In this document: positions 16,101 to 21,961 of the stretch, piece after piece
How the letters are laid out: the number at the start of each line of letters is the position of its first letter
Numbering within the stretch: the first letter of the stretch is position 1
NCBI GenBank assembly: GCA_044227705.1
Contig: JBGAWE010000036.1
Coordinates: 1-26,254, forward strand
Reading direction: 5' to 3'
Origin: JANOQP01 sp044227705
GTDB lineage: Bacteria > Bacteroidota > Bacteroidia > Chitinophagales > Saprospiraceae
Length of the DNA: 26,254 nt
Program-made: the position numbers and the translations under genes
Notes under the pieces: generated by a model
Told to the model about the DNA's origin: nothing
Seen by the model: the letters and a program-made list of their open reading frames with translations, nothing else
Database searches by the model: none

Positions 16101-16537
16101 ATGCGAAGGCCAAGTTGACGGACGTGTTCGACCAAAAGGTGCTCGGCACGGCGCAGCATTTCGAGGTGGACATTTTGGCCAACACATTTTTCGAGAACAA
16201 AGGAGGGAAATTCGAGGCGCGGCCGCTGCCGATGGAGGCGCAAATCAGCCCGATTTTCAGCTTCCTGCCGACCGACCTCGACAACGACGGCGACCTCGAC
16301 CTCGTCGGCGTGGGCAACGACTGGGGGCCGCAGGTCGAGACCGGGCGGCTCGACGCGGGCAACGGCATCGTCCTTTTGAACGACGGGAAGGCACATTTTT
16401 CTCCAAAATCAGGGCGAGAAACAGGGTTTTGGGCCTCTCAGCAGGCGCGAGACGTGAAACCCGTGAAACTGGTGAACGGCAAGTCGCTCTTCCTTGTGGC
16501 CAACTCCGATGGGCCGTTGCAGGTGTTCGAGCGGTAG
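13190..16537 (+). CDS. FG-GAP/ASPIC-UnbV surface lipoprotein (CRTAC1-like)
   Basis: This is a 1115-residue predicted surface lipoprotein. The start is the ATG at 13190, not the upstream in-frame TTG, because it gives MRPVALAVLAALFLFSC, a short signal peptide with lipobox Cys17. Many calcium-binding FG-GAP/VCBS motifs of the DxDxDGxxD type follow, for example DVNHDGRPDLYF, DYDGDGDLDLYI and DLDGDGDLDLIV. An ASPIC/UnbV domain lies at about residues 523-605 (NNWLQIKLEG, VKFPDGRIIS). A second group of FG-GAP motifs follows it (DADGDGDQDLLV, DFDGDGDIDLVC, DLDNDGDLDLVG). Such proteins are abundant in Bacteroidota and are thought to form propellers that bind ligands at the cell surface. The gene stands alone between a terminator and a promoter-like box. 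No SusC/SusD partner is adjacent. Confidence 0.92.
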   Translation: MRPVALAVLAALFLFSCKNEPKTGHTAAVAPADAVFKLVPSAKSGVKFSNNITEDFKNNIISNPYLYNGGGVAVIDVNHDGRPDLYFTSTQEKCRLYLNKGNFQFEDITEASGTALPVGIKTGATVVDINNDGWQDLYVCRTGLAPADERRNCFFINQKNNTFKDMAGDWYCNDPSASNHANFFDYDGDGDLDLYILNHPVDFQNVNSADIKEINGQIVRNLAPVTPYDSDRLLRNDGERFTDVTQQAGILNYGWGLSVSVSDLNSDGRPDVYVANDYIVPDFVYINNGNGTFTDRDFSMFRHNSQHTMGTDIADMNNDGLVDLAALDMLAPDNERQKSLMTTMQIERYNSLVKDHYGHQNMRNVLQLNNGNGTFSEIGNMAGMAETDWSWSCLFSDFDNDGWRDLSITNGYRRDVSNLDYLTFTVDSMNRFKLLTPKRIPDINDFLKTIPATKLQNYLFRNTGGSGRLGFENASTAWGLVENGFSNGSATADLDGDGDLDLIVNNIDDEAFIYQNFSADRKANNWLQIKLEGSPKNTQAIGAVARVHVGGQVLYEELNPVRGFFSSSEILLHFGLGKNQTADLVEVKFPDGRIISQTQVAANQRLNWKWSDAKSGKWSPIAVAGQQFFKEKTGTGLAFQHIEDDFLDFNRERLIPHKMSTPGPSIAVGDANGDGLQDVFIGGAAGQSGAMFLQSKSGGFSRMAAPFLEADKASEDTGATFFDADGDGDQDLLVASGGSTTAAGSADYEARLYVNDGRGGFSRSPGFPKIAESCTAVSVHDVDGDGDLDVFLAGGVVPGAWPMSPKSYFLKNEKGVFTDATAAFSPDFSKIGMIKALAWADLDGDKTEELVALGDATPVQIFKIEGGKMANATARFGLEKSGGFWRSVAAGDFDGDGDIDLVCGNYGLNSRYKVPDNQPIEVWAKDFDGNGSIDPLMSCYSGGAQCPVPLRDVLIKQIPGLKKKFVRYAPYAKAKLTDVFDQKVLGTAQHFEVDILANTFFENKGGKFEARPLPMEAQISPIFSFLPTDLDNDGDLDLVGVGNDWGPQVETGRLDAGNGIVLLNDGKAHFSPKSGRETGFWASQQARDVKPVKLVNGKSLFLVANSDGPLQVFER

Positions 16538-16601
16538 TCGGCTGACCGACAAGGGCAAACCGTATTTTTAGTGCCTGCAGGTGGAAGCATAGGTTCGTGG
16601 C

Positions 16602-16609
16602 TAACTTTG
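16602..16609 (+). promoter_or_regulatory. probable -7 promoter box for the cupin/aminotransferase pair
   Basis: TAACTTTG matches the Bacteroidota TAnnTTTG consensus fully. It lies 13 nt before the ATG at 16623, in an 85-nt gap. The leader would be very short. A good -33 TTG at the right distance is not evident. Confidence 0.4.
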
Positions 16610-16622
16610 ACGGCAATCACCT

Positions 16623-17057
16623 ATGGTCGACCAGATACTGCACAACGAAAAACTGCGAGCCATCATCATCCGCGCCACGTTCCGCATGGATGGGATTGGC
16701 TTTTTCACCCCCCGCGACAATGCCCAGCAACTCGGCTACATGAACCGGCCGAAGGGCTACTCGATCCAGCCGCATTTTCACGACCCGATGCCGCGCACTG
16801 TCGATTTTACGCAGGAGGTGCTTTTCGTGAAATCCGGCCGCGTCCGCGTCGATTTTTACGATGATGACCGAGCCTATGTTGAAAGCTGCGAGCTGCACCC
16901 GGGCGACGTCATCCTGCTCTGCTCAGGTGGCCACGGCTTTCGGATGATCGAGGACGCTGAAATGATTGAGGTGAAGGTCGGCCCATATTTCGGCGCAGCC
17001 GACAAGGTGCGCTTCGAGCCGGCCGACGAATCTGTCATCAAGTTTCGGGACAGATGA
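16623..17057 (+). CDS. cupin-fold protein
   Basis: This is a 144-residue protein with a single cupin barrel. The first cupin motif is seen around HFHDPMPRTVDFTQEVLFVKSG, with metal-type His residues and the Glu of QEV. The second is around LHPGDVILLCSGGHGFRM, where the final His is kept. These proteins may act as sugar epimerases, isomerases or binding subunits. The sequence does not show which. Its stop codon overlaps the start of the DegT aminotransferase gene by 4 nt (ATGA). This indicates coupled translation and a joint role in making or modifying a nucleotide-linked amino sugar. Confidence 0.82.
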   Translation: MVDQILHNEKLRAIIIRATFRMDGIGFFTPRDNAQQLGYMNRPKGYSIQPHFHDPMPRTVDFTQEVLFVKSGRVRVDFYDDDRAYVESCELHPGDVILLCSGGHGFRMIEDAEMIEVKVGPYFGAADKVRFEPADESVIKFRDR

Positions 17058-18166
17058 TACCGGTCAACACCCCTCTTTTCAACGGAAACGAGAAGAAATA
17101 CCTCGCCGAATGCATCGACTCCGGCTGGGTATCGTCGGAGGGGCCTTTCGTCCGAAAATTGGAGGAAGGTTTGGCCCAAAGGGTCGGCCGCCGCCACGCC
17201 ATTGCCGTCGCCAACGGCTCGGCCGCGCTCGATGTGGCCGTCGCGGCATTGAAAATCGGGCCGGGCGACGAGGTGGTTATGCCCGCTTTCACCATCATCT
17301 CGTGCGCCGCGCCGATTGTCCGGGCGGGGGCGAACCCGATACTTGTCGATGCCGACGAGCGGACTTTCAACATGAAAGTTGATGAAATCGAGGCGAAAAT
17401 CACCTCGCGGACGCGGGCCATCATGGTCGTCCACCTTTACGGCCTGCCGGCCGACATGGAGCCGGTTTTGAAACTGGCCGAAAAACACAAACTGGCCGTC
17501 ATCGAGGACGCGGCCGAGCTTATCGGGCAGACCTATTTTGGGAAGCCGTGCGGGAGCTTTGGCGACATTTCCACTTTCAGTTTTTATCCGAACAAGCACA
17601 TCACGACCGGCGAGGGCGGCATGGTCTTGACCGACGACGACGCGCTCGCCGAAAGGTGCAGGTCGCTGCGAAACCTCTGTTTTCAGCCGGAAAGGCGGTT
17701 TTTGCACGAAGAACTCGGCTGGAACCTGCGGATGTCTAACCTGCAGGCGGCTGTCGGAGTGGCGCAACTGGAGCAGCTCGACCACTTTTTGAAACTCAAA
17801 AGGGGGATGGGGAAACTGTACGACCGCCTCCTCCGAAAGGTCGAAGGCCTGCAACTGCCGCTCGGCTCGACGGCTTTTTCTGAAAACATCTACTGGGTCT
17901 ACGGGCTGGTGCTGAAAGACGAAATCCCGTTCGACGCGCGGCTGGCGATGAAAAAACTGGGGGAACTGGGCATCGGCACGCGCCCTTTTTTCTGCCCGAT
18001 GCACCTGCAGCCGGTCTTTCGGAAGATGGGGCTTTTCGAGAACGACCGGCACCCGGTCTCGGAGGGGCTTTGGGAAAGAGGTTTTTATCTGCCCAGCGGC
18101 CTGGGGCTGACGGCGGCCGACATCGAGGAGGTTGCGGAGAAAGCCAAACAGGCTTTGAGCCACTGA
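17054..18166 (+). CDS. DegT/DnrJ/EryC1/StrS sugar aminotransferase (perosamine synthase-like)
   Basis: This is a 370-residue PLP-dependent aminotransferase that acts on keto nucleotide sugars. The opening MIPVNTPLFNGNEKKYL and GWVSSEGPFVRKLEE are typical of the perosamine-synthase branch. The PLP-binding Lys is Lys181 in FYPNKHITTGEGG. VIEDAAEL carries the Asp that contacts the PLP ring nitrogen, and ANGSAALD anchors the phosphate. The protein appears complete. It is coupled to the upstream cupin gene by an ATGA overlap. No glycosyltransferase, dehydratase or polymerase genes for polysaccharide synthesis lie next to it, so its substrate must be supplied from elsewhere. The exact sugar is not determinable here. 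Confidence 0.93.
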   Translation: MIPVNTPLFNGNEKKYLAECIDSGWVSSEGPFVRKLEEGLAQRVGRRHAIAVANGSAALDVAVAALKIGPGDEVVMPAFTIISCAAPIVRAGANPILVDADERTFNMKVDEIEAKITSRTRAIMVVHLYGLPADMEPVLKLAEKHKLAVIEDAAELIGQTYFGKPCGSFGDISTFSFYPNKHITTGEGGMVLTDDDALAERCRSLRNLCFQPERRFLHEELGWNLRMSNLQAAVGVAQLEQLDHFLKLKRGMGKLYDRLLRKVEGLQLPLGSTAFSENIYWVYGLVLKDEIPFDARLAMKKLGELGIGTRPFFCPMHLQPVFRKMGLFENDRHPVSEGLWERGFYLPSGLGLTAADIEEVAEKAKQALSH

Positions 18167-18188
18167 TTTCGACCAAATTTGGGAAAAA

Positions 18189-18221
18189 GCAAAGCCGCCC
18201 GGACTGACCGAGCGGCTTTGC
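18189..18221. terminator. bidirectional terminator between convergent genes
   Basis: GCAAAGCCGC (18189-18198) pairs with GCGGCTTTGC (18212-18221) in 10 perfect base pairs. An inner CGG/CCG pair is separated by one mismatch, leaving the loop ACTGA. On the - strand the stem is followed by a T5 run (complement of 18184-18188), so it suits the OmpA gene best. It may also stop the aminotransferase transcript. Confidence 0.65.
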
Positions 18222-18284
18222 CTTTGTTAGCGAACTCGCCAACGACTCCCTGCACCACAGTTGTTGGCGAGGACGCCAACAAAG
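18222..18284. repeat. double palindrome / long inverted repeat, REP-like
   Basis: Two related 22-bp palindromes lie 37 bp apart. The right one is perfect: TTGTTGGCG-AGGA-CGCCAACAA (18261-18282). The left one, at 18224-18245, is a degenerate version in the opposite sense. Together 18222-18247 and 18259-18284 form arms of 26 nt with an 11-nt loop and only three mismatches. It fills the gap between the terminator hairpin and the OmpA stop codon. It may be a dispersed intergenic repeat or a further transcript-end structure. Confidence 0.6.
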
Positions 18285-18288
18285 GCCG

Positions 18289-19212
18289 TCACTTCGGCAC
18301 TTTGTCCGGGTTGAGCAGGTCGTAAAACTGGTCCATCTTCGGCAGGATGATGATGCGCGTCCGCCGGTTGGTGGCGCGGTTCGCGTCGTTGTCGTTCGGT
18401 GCGAGCGCGTTCCATTCGCCGCGACCGGCGGCGATGAGGCGGTTCGGGTCCACTTTGTATTGATTCTGCAAAACCCGAACGACCGAGGTCGCCCGTTTCA
18501 CAGAGAGGTCCCAGTTGTCGTCGAGGCAGGCGGTTTTGATGGGCTGGCTGTCGGTGTAGCCCTCGACCATGACCTCCAGCTCGGGGCGCGAGGACACGAT
18601 TTTGGCAATCTTGCCGAGGATGTCGCCCGCTTTTGGGGTGAGGTTGGAGCTGCCGGTTTGGAAGAGCATCTTGTCGGAGAGGTTGACGAAGACCACCTGC
18701 TTGTCCACTTTCACGTCGACGTCCGAGTCGTCGAGGCCTTCTTTCAGCACGCCTTTGAGGTTGACGGCGAGGGCGAGGTTGATGCTGTCGGCCTTAGTCT
18801 TCGCCTGCTGGAGGAGCTGGACGTAGCGGTCCTTTTTCTCGAGCTGGGCGAGGGTCTGCCTCATGTTCTCGTTGGCCGACTGGTTGAGAGTGATGGAGCC
18901 GGTCACTTGGGTGTTCAGGTTGTCGCGCTGCTGTTTAAGGTCGGCGATCTGGTCGGCCATGAGCTTTTCGGTGACCTGCGTGGCCTTGAGGTCGTCGGCC
19001 AGCCTGGCCTTTTCCCGGAGGCAGTCCTCGGCTCTTTTGATCTGCTCGTTAAGGTTGCCAGCGAGGCGGGCGAGGTCCTTGTTGGCCACGTCGAGTTCTT
19101 TTTTCTTCATCTCGAGTTGCGACTGGCTGGCGGCGAACTTCTTTTTCGTCACACAGGAAGTGGCCCCGAGGGCGAGGAGGCAGAGGAGGAGCAGTTTCGT
19201 TGCTGAATTCAT
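18289..19212 (-). CDS. OmpA-family peptidoglycan-binding lipoprotein
   Basis: This is a 307-residue lipoprotein anchored in the outer membrane. The N-terminus MNSATKLLLLCLLALGATSC has lipobox Cys20. Residues about 30-150 are Lys/Glu/Leu/Gln-rich heptads predicted to form a coiled coil spacer. The C-terminal third is an OmpA-like domain with LFQTGSSNLTPKAGDIL, EGYTDSQPIK (the Asp that contacts diaminopimelate), LSVKRATSVVRVL (Arg) and AAGRGEWNAL. The domain is complete. It would tether the outer membrane to the cell wall. It is a single gene, divergent from the gamma-carbonic anhydrase gene with 111 nt between the starts. Confidence 0.93.
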   Translation of the reverse strand: MNSATKLLLLCLLALGATSCVTKKKFAASQSQLEMKKKELDVANKDLARLAGNLNEQIKRAEDCLREKARLADDLKATQVTEKLMADQIADLKQQRDNLNTQVTGSITLNQSANENMRQTLAQLEKKDRYVQLLQQAKTKADSINLALAVNLKGVLKEGLDDSDVDVKVDKQVVFVNLSDKMLFQTGSSNLTPKAGDILGKIAKIVSSRPELEVMVEGYTDSQPIKTACLDDNWDLSVKRATSVVRVLQNQYKVDPNRLIAAGRGEWNALAPNDNDANRATNRRTRIIILPKMDQFYDLLNPDKVPK

Positions 19213-19323
19213 GAAATACTGATTTTTGGTAAAGAAATTTTTGAATTTCGCCGAAAATCAACGGCGGTTTTGAGGAAGGCGGCATTAAAGCTGCCTAAAA
19301 AACGGCCGCAAAAACTTCTATCG

Positions 19324-19836
19324 ATGGCCCTTATTGTCCCCTGCCGGGGCTTCGAGCCGAGCTTCGGCCAAAACTGTTTCCTCGCCGACAACGCGACGAT
19401 AATCGGCGACGTCTCGATGGGCGACGATTGCTCGGTATGGTTTCAGGCCGTCGTGCGCGGCGACGTCAACTTCATCCGAATCGGGAGCCGCGTCAACATT
19501 CAGGACGGTGCCATCCTGCACGGCACCTTCCAAAAATGCGGCACCACCATCGGCGACCGCGTCTCCATAGGGCACCGCGCCCTCGTCCACGGCTGCACTT
19601 TGCACGACAACGTTTTGATAGGGATGGGCGCGATCGTGATGGACGAGGCCATCGTCGAGGAAAACTGCCTCATCGCCGCCGGGGCCGTCGTGCTGGAGAA
19701 GATGGTCTGCAAGGCGGGCGGCGTCTATGCCGGCGTTCCCGCGAAGCGAGTGAAAGAGCTTTCGCCCGAGCTTTTCAAAGGCCAAATCGAGCGCATCGCC
19801 AACAACTATTTGACCTACGCGGGCTGGTTCAAATAA
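19324..19836 (+). CDS. gamma-carbonic anhydrase-like hexapeptide-repeat protein
   Basis: This is a 170-residue left-handed beta-helix protein. The ATG at 19324 is used. The in-frame TTG at 19270 would add 18 basic residues not expected in the family. Hexapeptide repeats run through ATIIGDVSMGDDCSVW and IGSRVNIQDGAILHG. The three zinc-ligand His residues of gamma-class carbonic anhydrases are present: His66 (AILHG), His84 and His89 (IGHRALVHG). The C-terminal helix ends in YAGWFK. The likely activity is carbonic anhydrase, although many relatives (YrdA/PaaY type) have not been shown to be active. Its stop is 2 nt from the stop of the convergent GH25 gene. Confidence 0.9.
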   Translation: MALIVPCRGFEPSFGQNCFLADNATIIGDVSMGDDCSVWFQAVVRGDVNFIRIGSRVNIQDGAILHGTFQKCGTTIGDRVSIGHRALVHGCTLHDNVLIGMGAIVMDEAIVEENCLIAAGAVVLEKMVCKAGGVYAGVPAKRVKELSPELFKGQIERIANNYLTYAGWFK

Positions 19837-19838
19837 GC

Positions 19839-20741
19839 TCAAAGACAAAGTTTGCGCAGCGCGGCCGAGTCGCCGTTGAAGACGTTGAAGTCGACGTTCT
19901 CGTTCGTGCCGTTGACGTTGCCGCTGTCGCTGTGCTGCCAGAACTGCCATTTCACCTCGCGCGGCAGCTCGAGGTCGTTGACCCGGAAGTGGGCAATCCA
20001 CAGCTTGTAGCGGTCGAATCGGGGTTCTTTGTAAAAATACTTCAGGTAAAAATCCTTGTTCGTGTAGATGATCGGCCGGATGCCGTAGCGGCCCTCGATT
20101 TCGTCGAGCCAGATTTTGGCGTTCTTCAAAAGGTCGTCGCGGTTCATACCGCCGTCCTCCTCGATGTCGAGGACGGGGGGCAGATCGCCTTTTTGCAGCG
20201 AGACCGTCCTTTTGAAATTCCAAGCCTGAAGGGTCGGCGAGTGCGCCGGTTTGAAATAGTGGTAGGCGCCGCGGACGAGGCCGTTCTTTCGGGCGGCCGT
20301 CCAGTTCCGGTCAAACTCGCGGTCTTTCGAGAAGCCGCCCTCGCTCGCTTTGATGAAACAGAACTCGAGCCGCACGTTGCCCACTTTCATCGCGCGGACG
20401 CGCCCCCAGTCCATGCGCGACTGCCAGCGGCTCACGTCGATGCCGTGCACGCGGTAGCCCGTCGGCAGGCGGATGCCGAACTCGCGGTACTCTTTGTAGT
20501 GGATGGGGAACTCGACGACCGAGACCACGAAGTAGCGCACCGTCGGGCTGACGAGGCAGCCCAGCACGACGAGCGCGGCGGTCACGGCGAGCTTGCGGCG
20601 AAAGGGCGTCCGCAAAAGGGCAGAGCGGCGCAACCGCTTGATATTCAGGATGTTGGGCAAAACGTCGAGGCTGATGAAGGGCGGCGCAAAATTGAAAAAG
20701 GGTGGTGCATCGTCGGGTGTGTCGGCCTTTTTTGATTTCAC
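19839..20741 (-). CDS. membrane-anchored GH25 muramidase (lysozyme)
   Basis: This is a 300-residue glycoside hydrolase family 25 enzyme that would cleave the beta-1,4 bond between MurNAc and GlcNAc in peptidoglycan. I place the start at GTG 20741 because it overlaps the GNAT stop by 4 nt (GTGA) and no ATG precedes the domain. A long open frame continuing to 21302 runs over the GNAT gene and is spurious. Residues about 51-76 form one transmembrane helix (LAVTAALVVLGCLV), so the enzyme faces the periplasm. The GH25 motifs are GIDVSRWQ (Asp102), FIKASEG, GAYHYF and PPVLDIEE (Asp192, Glu194), with WQHSDSGNVNG near the end. It is the last gene of a tight - strand operon. Confidence 0.88.
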   Translation of the reverse strand: MKSKKADTPDDAPPFFNFAPPFISLDVLPNILNIKRLRRSALLRTPFRRKLAVTAALVVLGCLVSPTVRYFVVSVVEFPIHYKEYREFGIRLPTGYRVHGIDVSRWQSRMDWGRVRAMKVGNVRLEFCFIKASEGGFSKDREFDRNWTAARKNGLVRGAYHYFKPAHSPTLQAWNFKRTVSLQKGDLPPVLDIEEDGGMNRDDLLKNAKIWLDEIEGRYGIRPIIYTNKDFYLKYFYKEPRFDRYKLWIAHFRVNDLELPREVKWQFWQHSDSGNVNGTNENVDFNVFNGDSAALRKLCL

Positions 20742-21172
20742 CAACCCTCCTCCGCCCGGTCGCGGAACATCACGTTGTCCGGTTGCTTCGGCGCGTCGAA
20801 GCCGAACTGCCGGTAAAGCCCGTGCGCGTCGCGCGTGCCGAGCATCCAGCGGCGCAGTTTCAGCGGCGCGTAGTCCTCCAAAACGCACTCCATCAGCCAC
20901 TTCGACAGGCCGCGCCCCCGGTGCGCGGGCAGGACGAACACGTCGCCGAGCCACGCGATGCGCACGTTGTCGGAGACGACACGGCAGAAGCCGACCTGAA
21001 TTTTCCCGTGATAAATGCCGAAGCAGCGGCTGTGGCGGATGCACATTTTCACCTTTTCGAGCGGGATGCCCTGCGCCCAATAGCTCTCCTCGGCGAGGTA
21101 GCGGTGGACGACCGACGGCTGCAGGCGCCGCTTGTCGGTGGAGATTTGATAGCCGTCTTTTTGCCAGTCCAT
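20738..21172 (-). CDS. GNAT-family N-acetyltransferase
   Basis: This is a 144-residue acetyltransferase. The acetyl-CoA pyrophosphate loop is VLPAHRGRGLSKWLM (about residues 80-94), preceded by the strand IAWLGDVFV. The C-terminal strand-helix LRRWMLGTRDAHGLYRQFGF is also typical. The acceptor substrate cannot be told. Relatives with this arrangement include small unassigned cytosolic acetyltransferases. It starts 11 nt after the PaaG-like gene and overlaps the GH25 gene by 4 nt, so it is co-translated with both. Confidence 0.9.
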   Translation of the reverse strand: MDWQKDGYQISTDKRRLQPSVVHRYLAEESYWAQGIPLEKVKMCIRHSRCFGIYHGKIQVGFCRVVSDNVRIAWLGDVFVLPAHRGRGLSKWLMECVLEDYAPLKLRRWMLGTRDAHGLYRQFGFDAPKQPDNVMFRDRAEEGW

Positions 21173-21183
21173 GTTTTGAGAAA

Positions 21184-21960
21184 CTAACGGCCGACGAACA
21201 CCGCTTTTCTTTTTTCCAGAAAAGCGCGAACGCCCTCGGCATAATCTTCCGTCTTCCCCGCCTCCGATTGGAGCGCGTCCTCGACGGCGAGCTGTTCGTC
21301 AAGGCCGTTAGAGGCCGATTCGTTGAGCGCCTTTTTCGTCAGCCAAAGCCCGTGCGTCGGCATCGCGGCGAGGGTCTCGGCGAGTTTCGTGGCAGCGTCC
21401 AGCAGTTCCGCGTCGGGGAAGGTTTTGAAAATCATGCCCATCCTTTCGGCCTCGGCCGCGCCGACCTTTTCACCGAGCATCATCAGCGCGGAGGCTTTTT
21501 GCCAGCCAATCAGCCGGGGCAGGAAGAACGTCCCGCCCGAATCCGGTATCAGCCCGATTTTCGAAAAGGCCTGAATGAAACTGGCCGACTCCGCCGCCAC
21601 GACCACGTCGCAGGCGAGCGCGATGTTGGCTCCGGCCCCGGCCGCCACGCCGTTGACCGCCGCGACGACGGGCTTGCGCAGCCCCCTGATTTTTTGGATG
21701 ATCGGGTTGAAGCCCTCGCCCAAAATCCGCTCGAGGCTCGGCCCATCGGGTGCGACGACCTCCGCCAAGTCCTGCCCTGCGCAGAACGCGCGGCCCGCGC
21801 CCGTCAGCAAAACAGCCCTGACCTCCTCGCTTTTTTGGCAGAAGTCGAGCGCGTCCTGCAGCTCGAACCGCATCGGATGGTTGAACGAGTTGAAGACCGC
21901 AGGGCGATCGAGCGTGATGCGGGCGATGGCACCGGTTTGCTCCAGTTTGATGTGTTCCAT
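21184..21960 (-). CDS. paaG: enoyl-CoA hydratase/isomerase, PaaG-like
   Basis: This is a 258-residue crotonase-fold enzyme. Its closest familiar relative is PaaG, the 1,2-epoxyphenylacetyl-CoA isomerase of phenylacetate breakdown. Shared features are LTGAGRAFCAGQDL and NGVAAGAGANIAL, which build the oxyanion hole, and FSKIGLIPDSGGT with the PaaG-type catalytic Asp (Asp140). The C-terminal AEGVRAFLEKRKAVFVGR also matches. No other phenylacetate genes are present in the window. It may instead act as a cis/trans enoyl-CoA isomerase, as some PaaG proteins do. It starts one base after the stop of the GT-C/TPR gene. The symbol is by resemblance only. Confidence 0.85.
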   Translation of the reverse strand: MEHIKLEQTGAIARITLDRPAVFNSFNHPMRFELQDALDFCQKSEEVRAVLLTGAGRAFCAGQDLAEVVAPDGPSLERILGEGFNPIIQKIRGLRKPVVAAVNGVAAGAGANIALACDVVVAAESASFIQAFSKIGLIPDSGGTFFLPRLIGWQKASALMMLGEKVGAAEAERMGMIFKTFPDAELLDAATKLAETLAAMPTHGLWLTKKALNESASNGLDEQLAVEDALQSEAGKTEDYAEGVRAFLEKRKAVFVGR

Positions 21961-21961
21961 G

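Noticed and set aside
13740..16320. Repeated GACGGCGACGGCGAC tracts as a possible DNA repeat array
   Set aside because: They encode calcium-binding DGDGD motifs of FG-GAP repeats. The spacing follows the protein, not a DNA array.
20742..21302. N-terminal extension of the GH25 frame over the GNAT gene
   Set aside because: The extension is Arg/Pro-rich nonsense overlapping a complete GNAT gene. The GTG at 20741 with a GTGA overlap explains the start.
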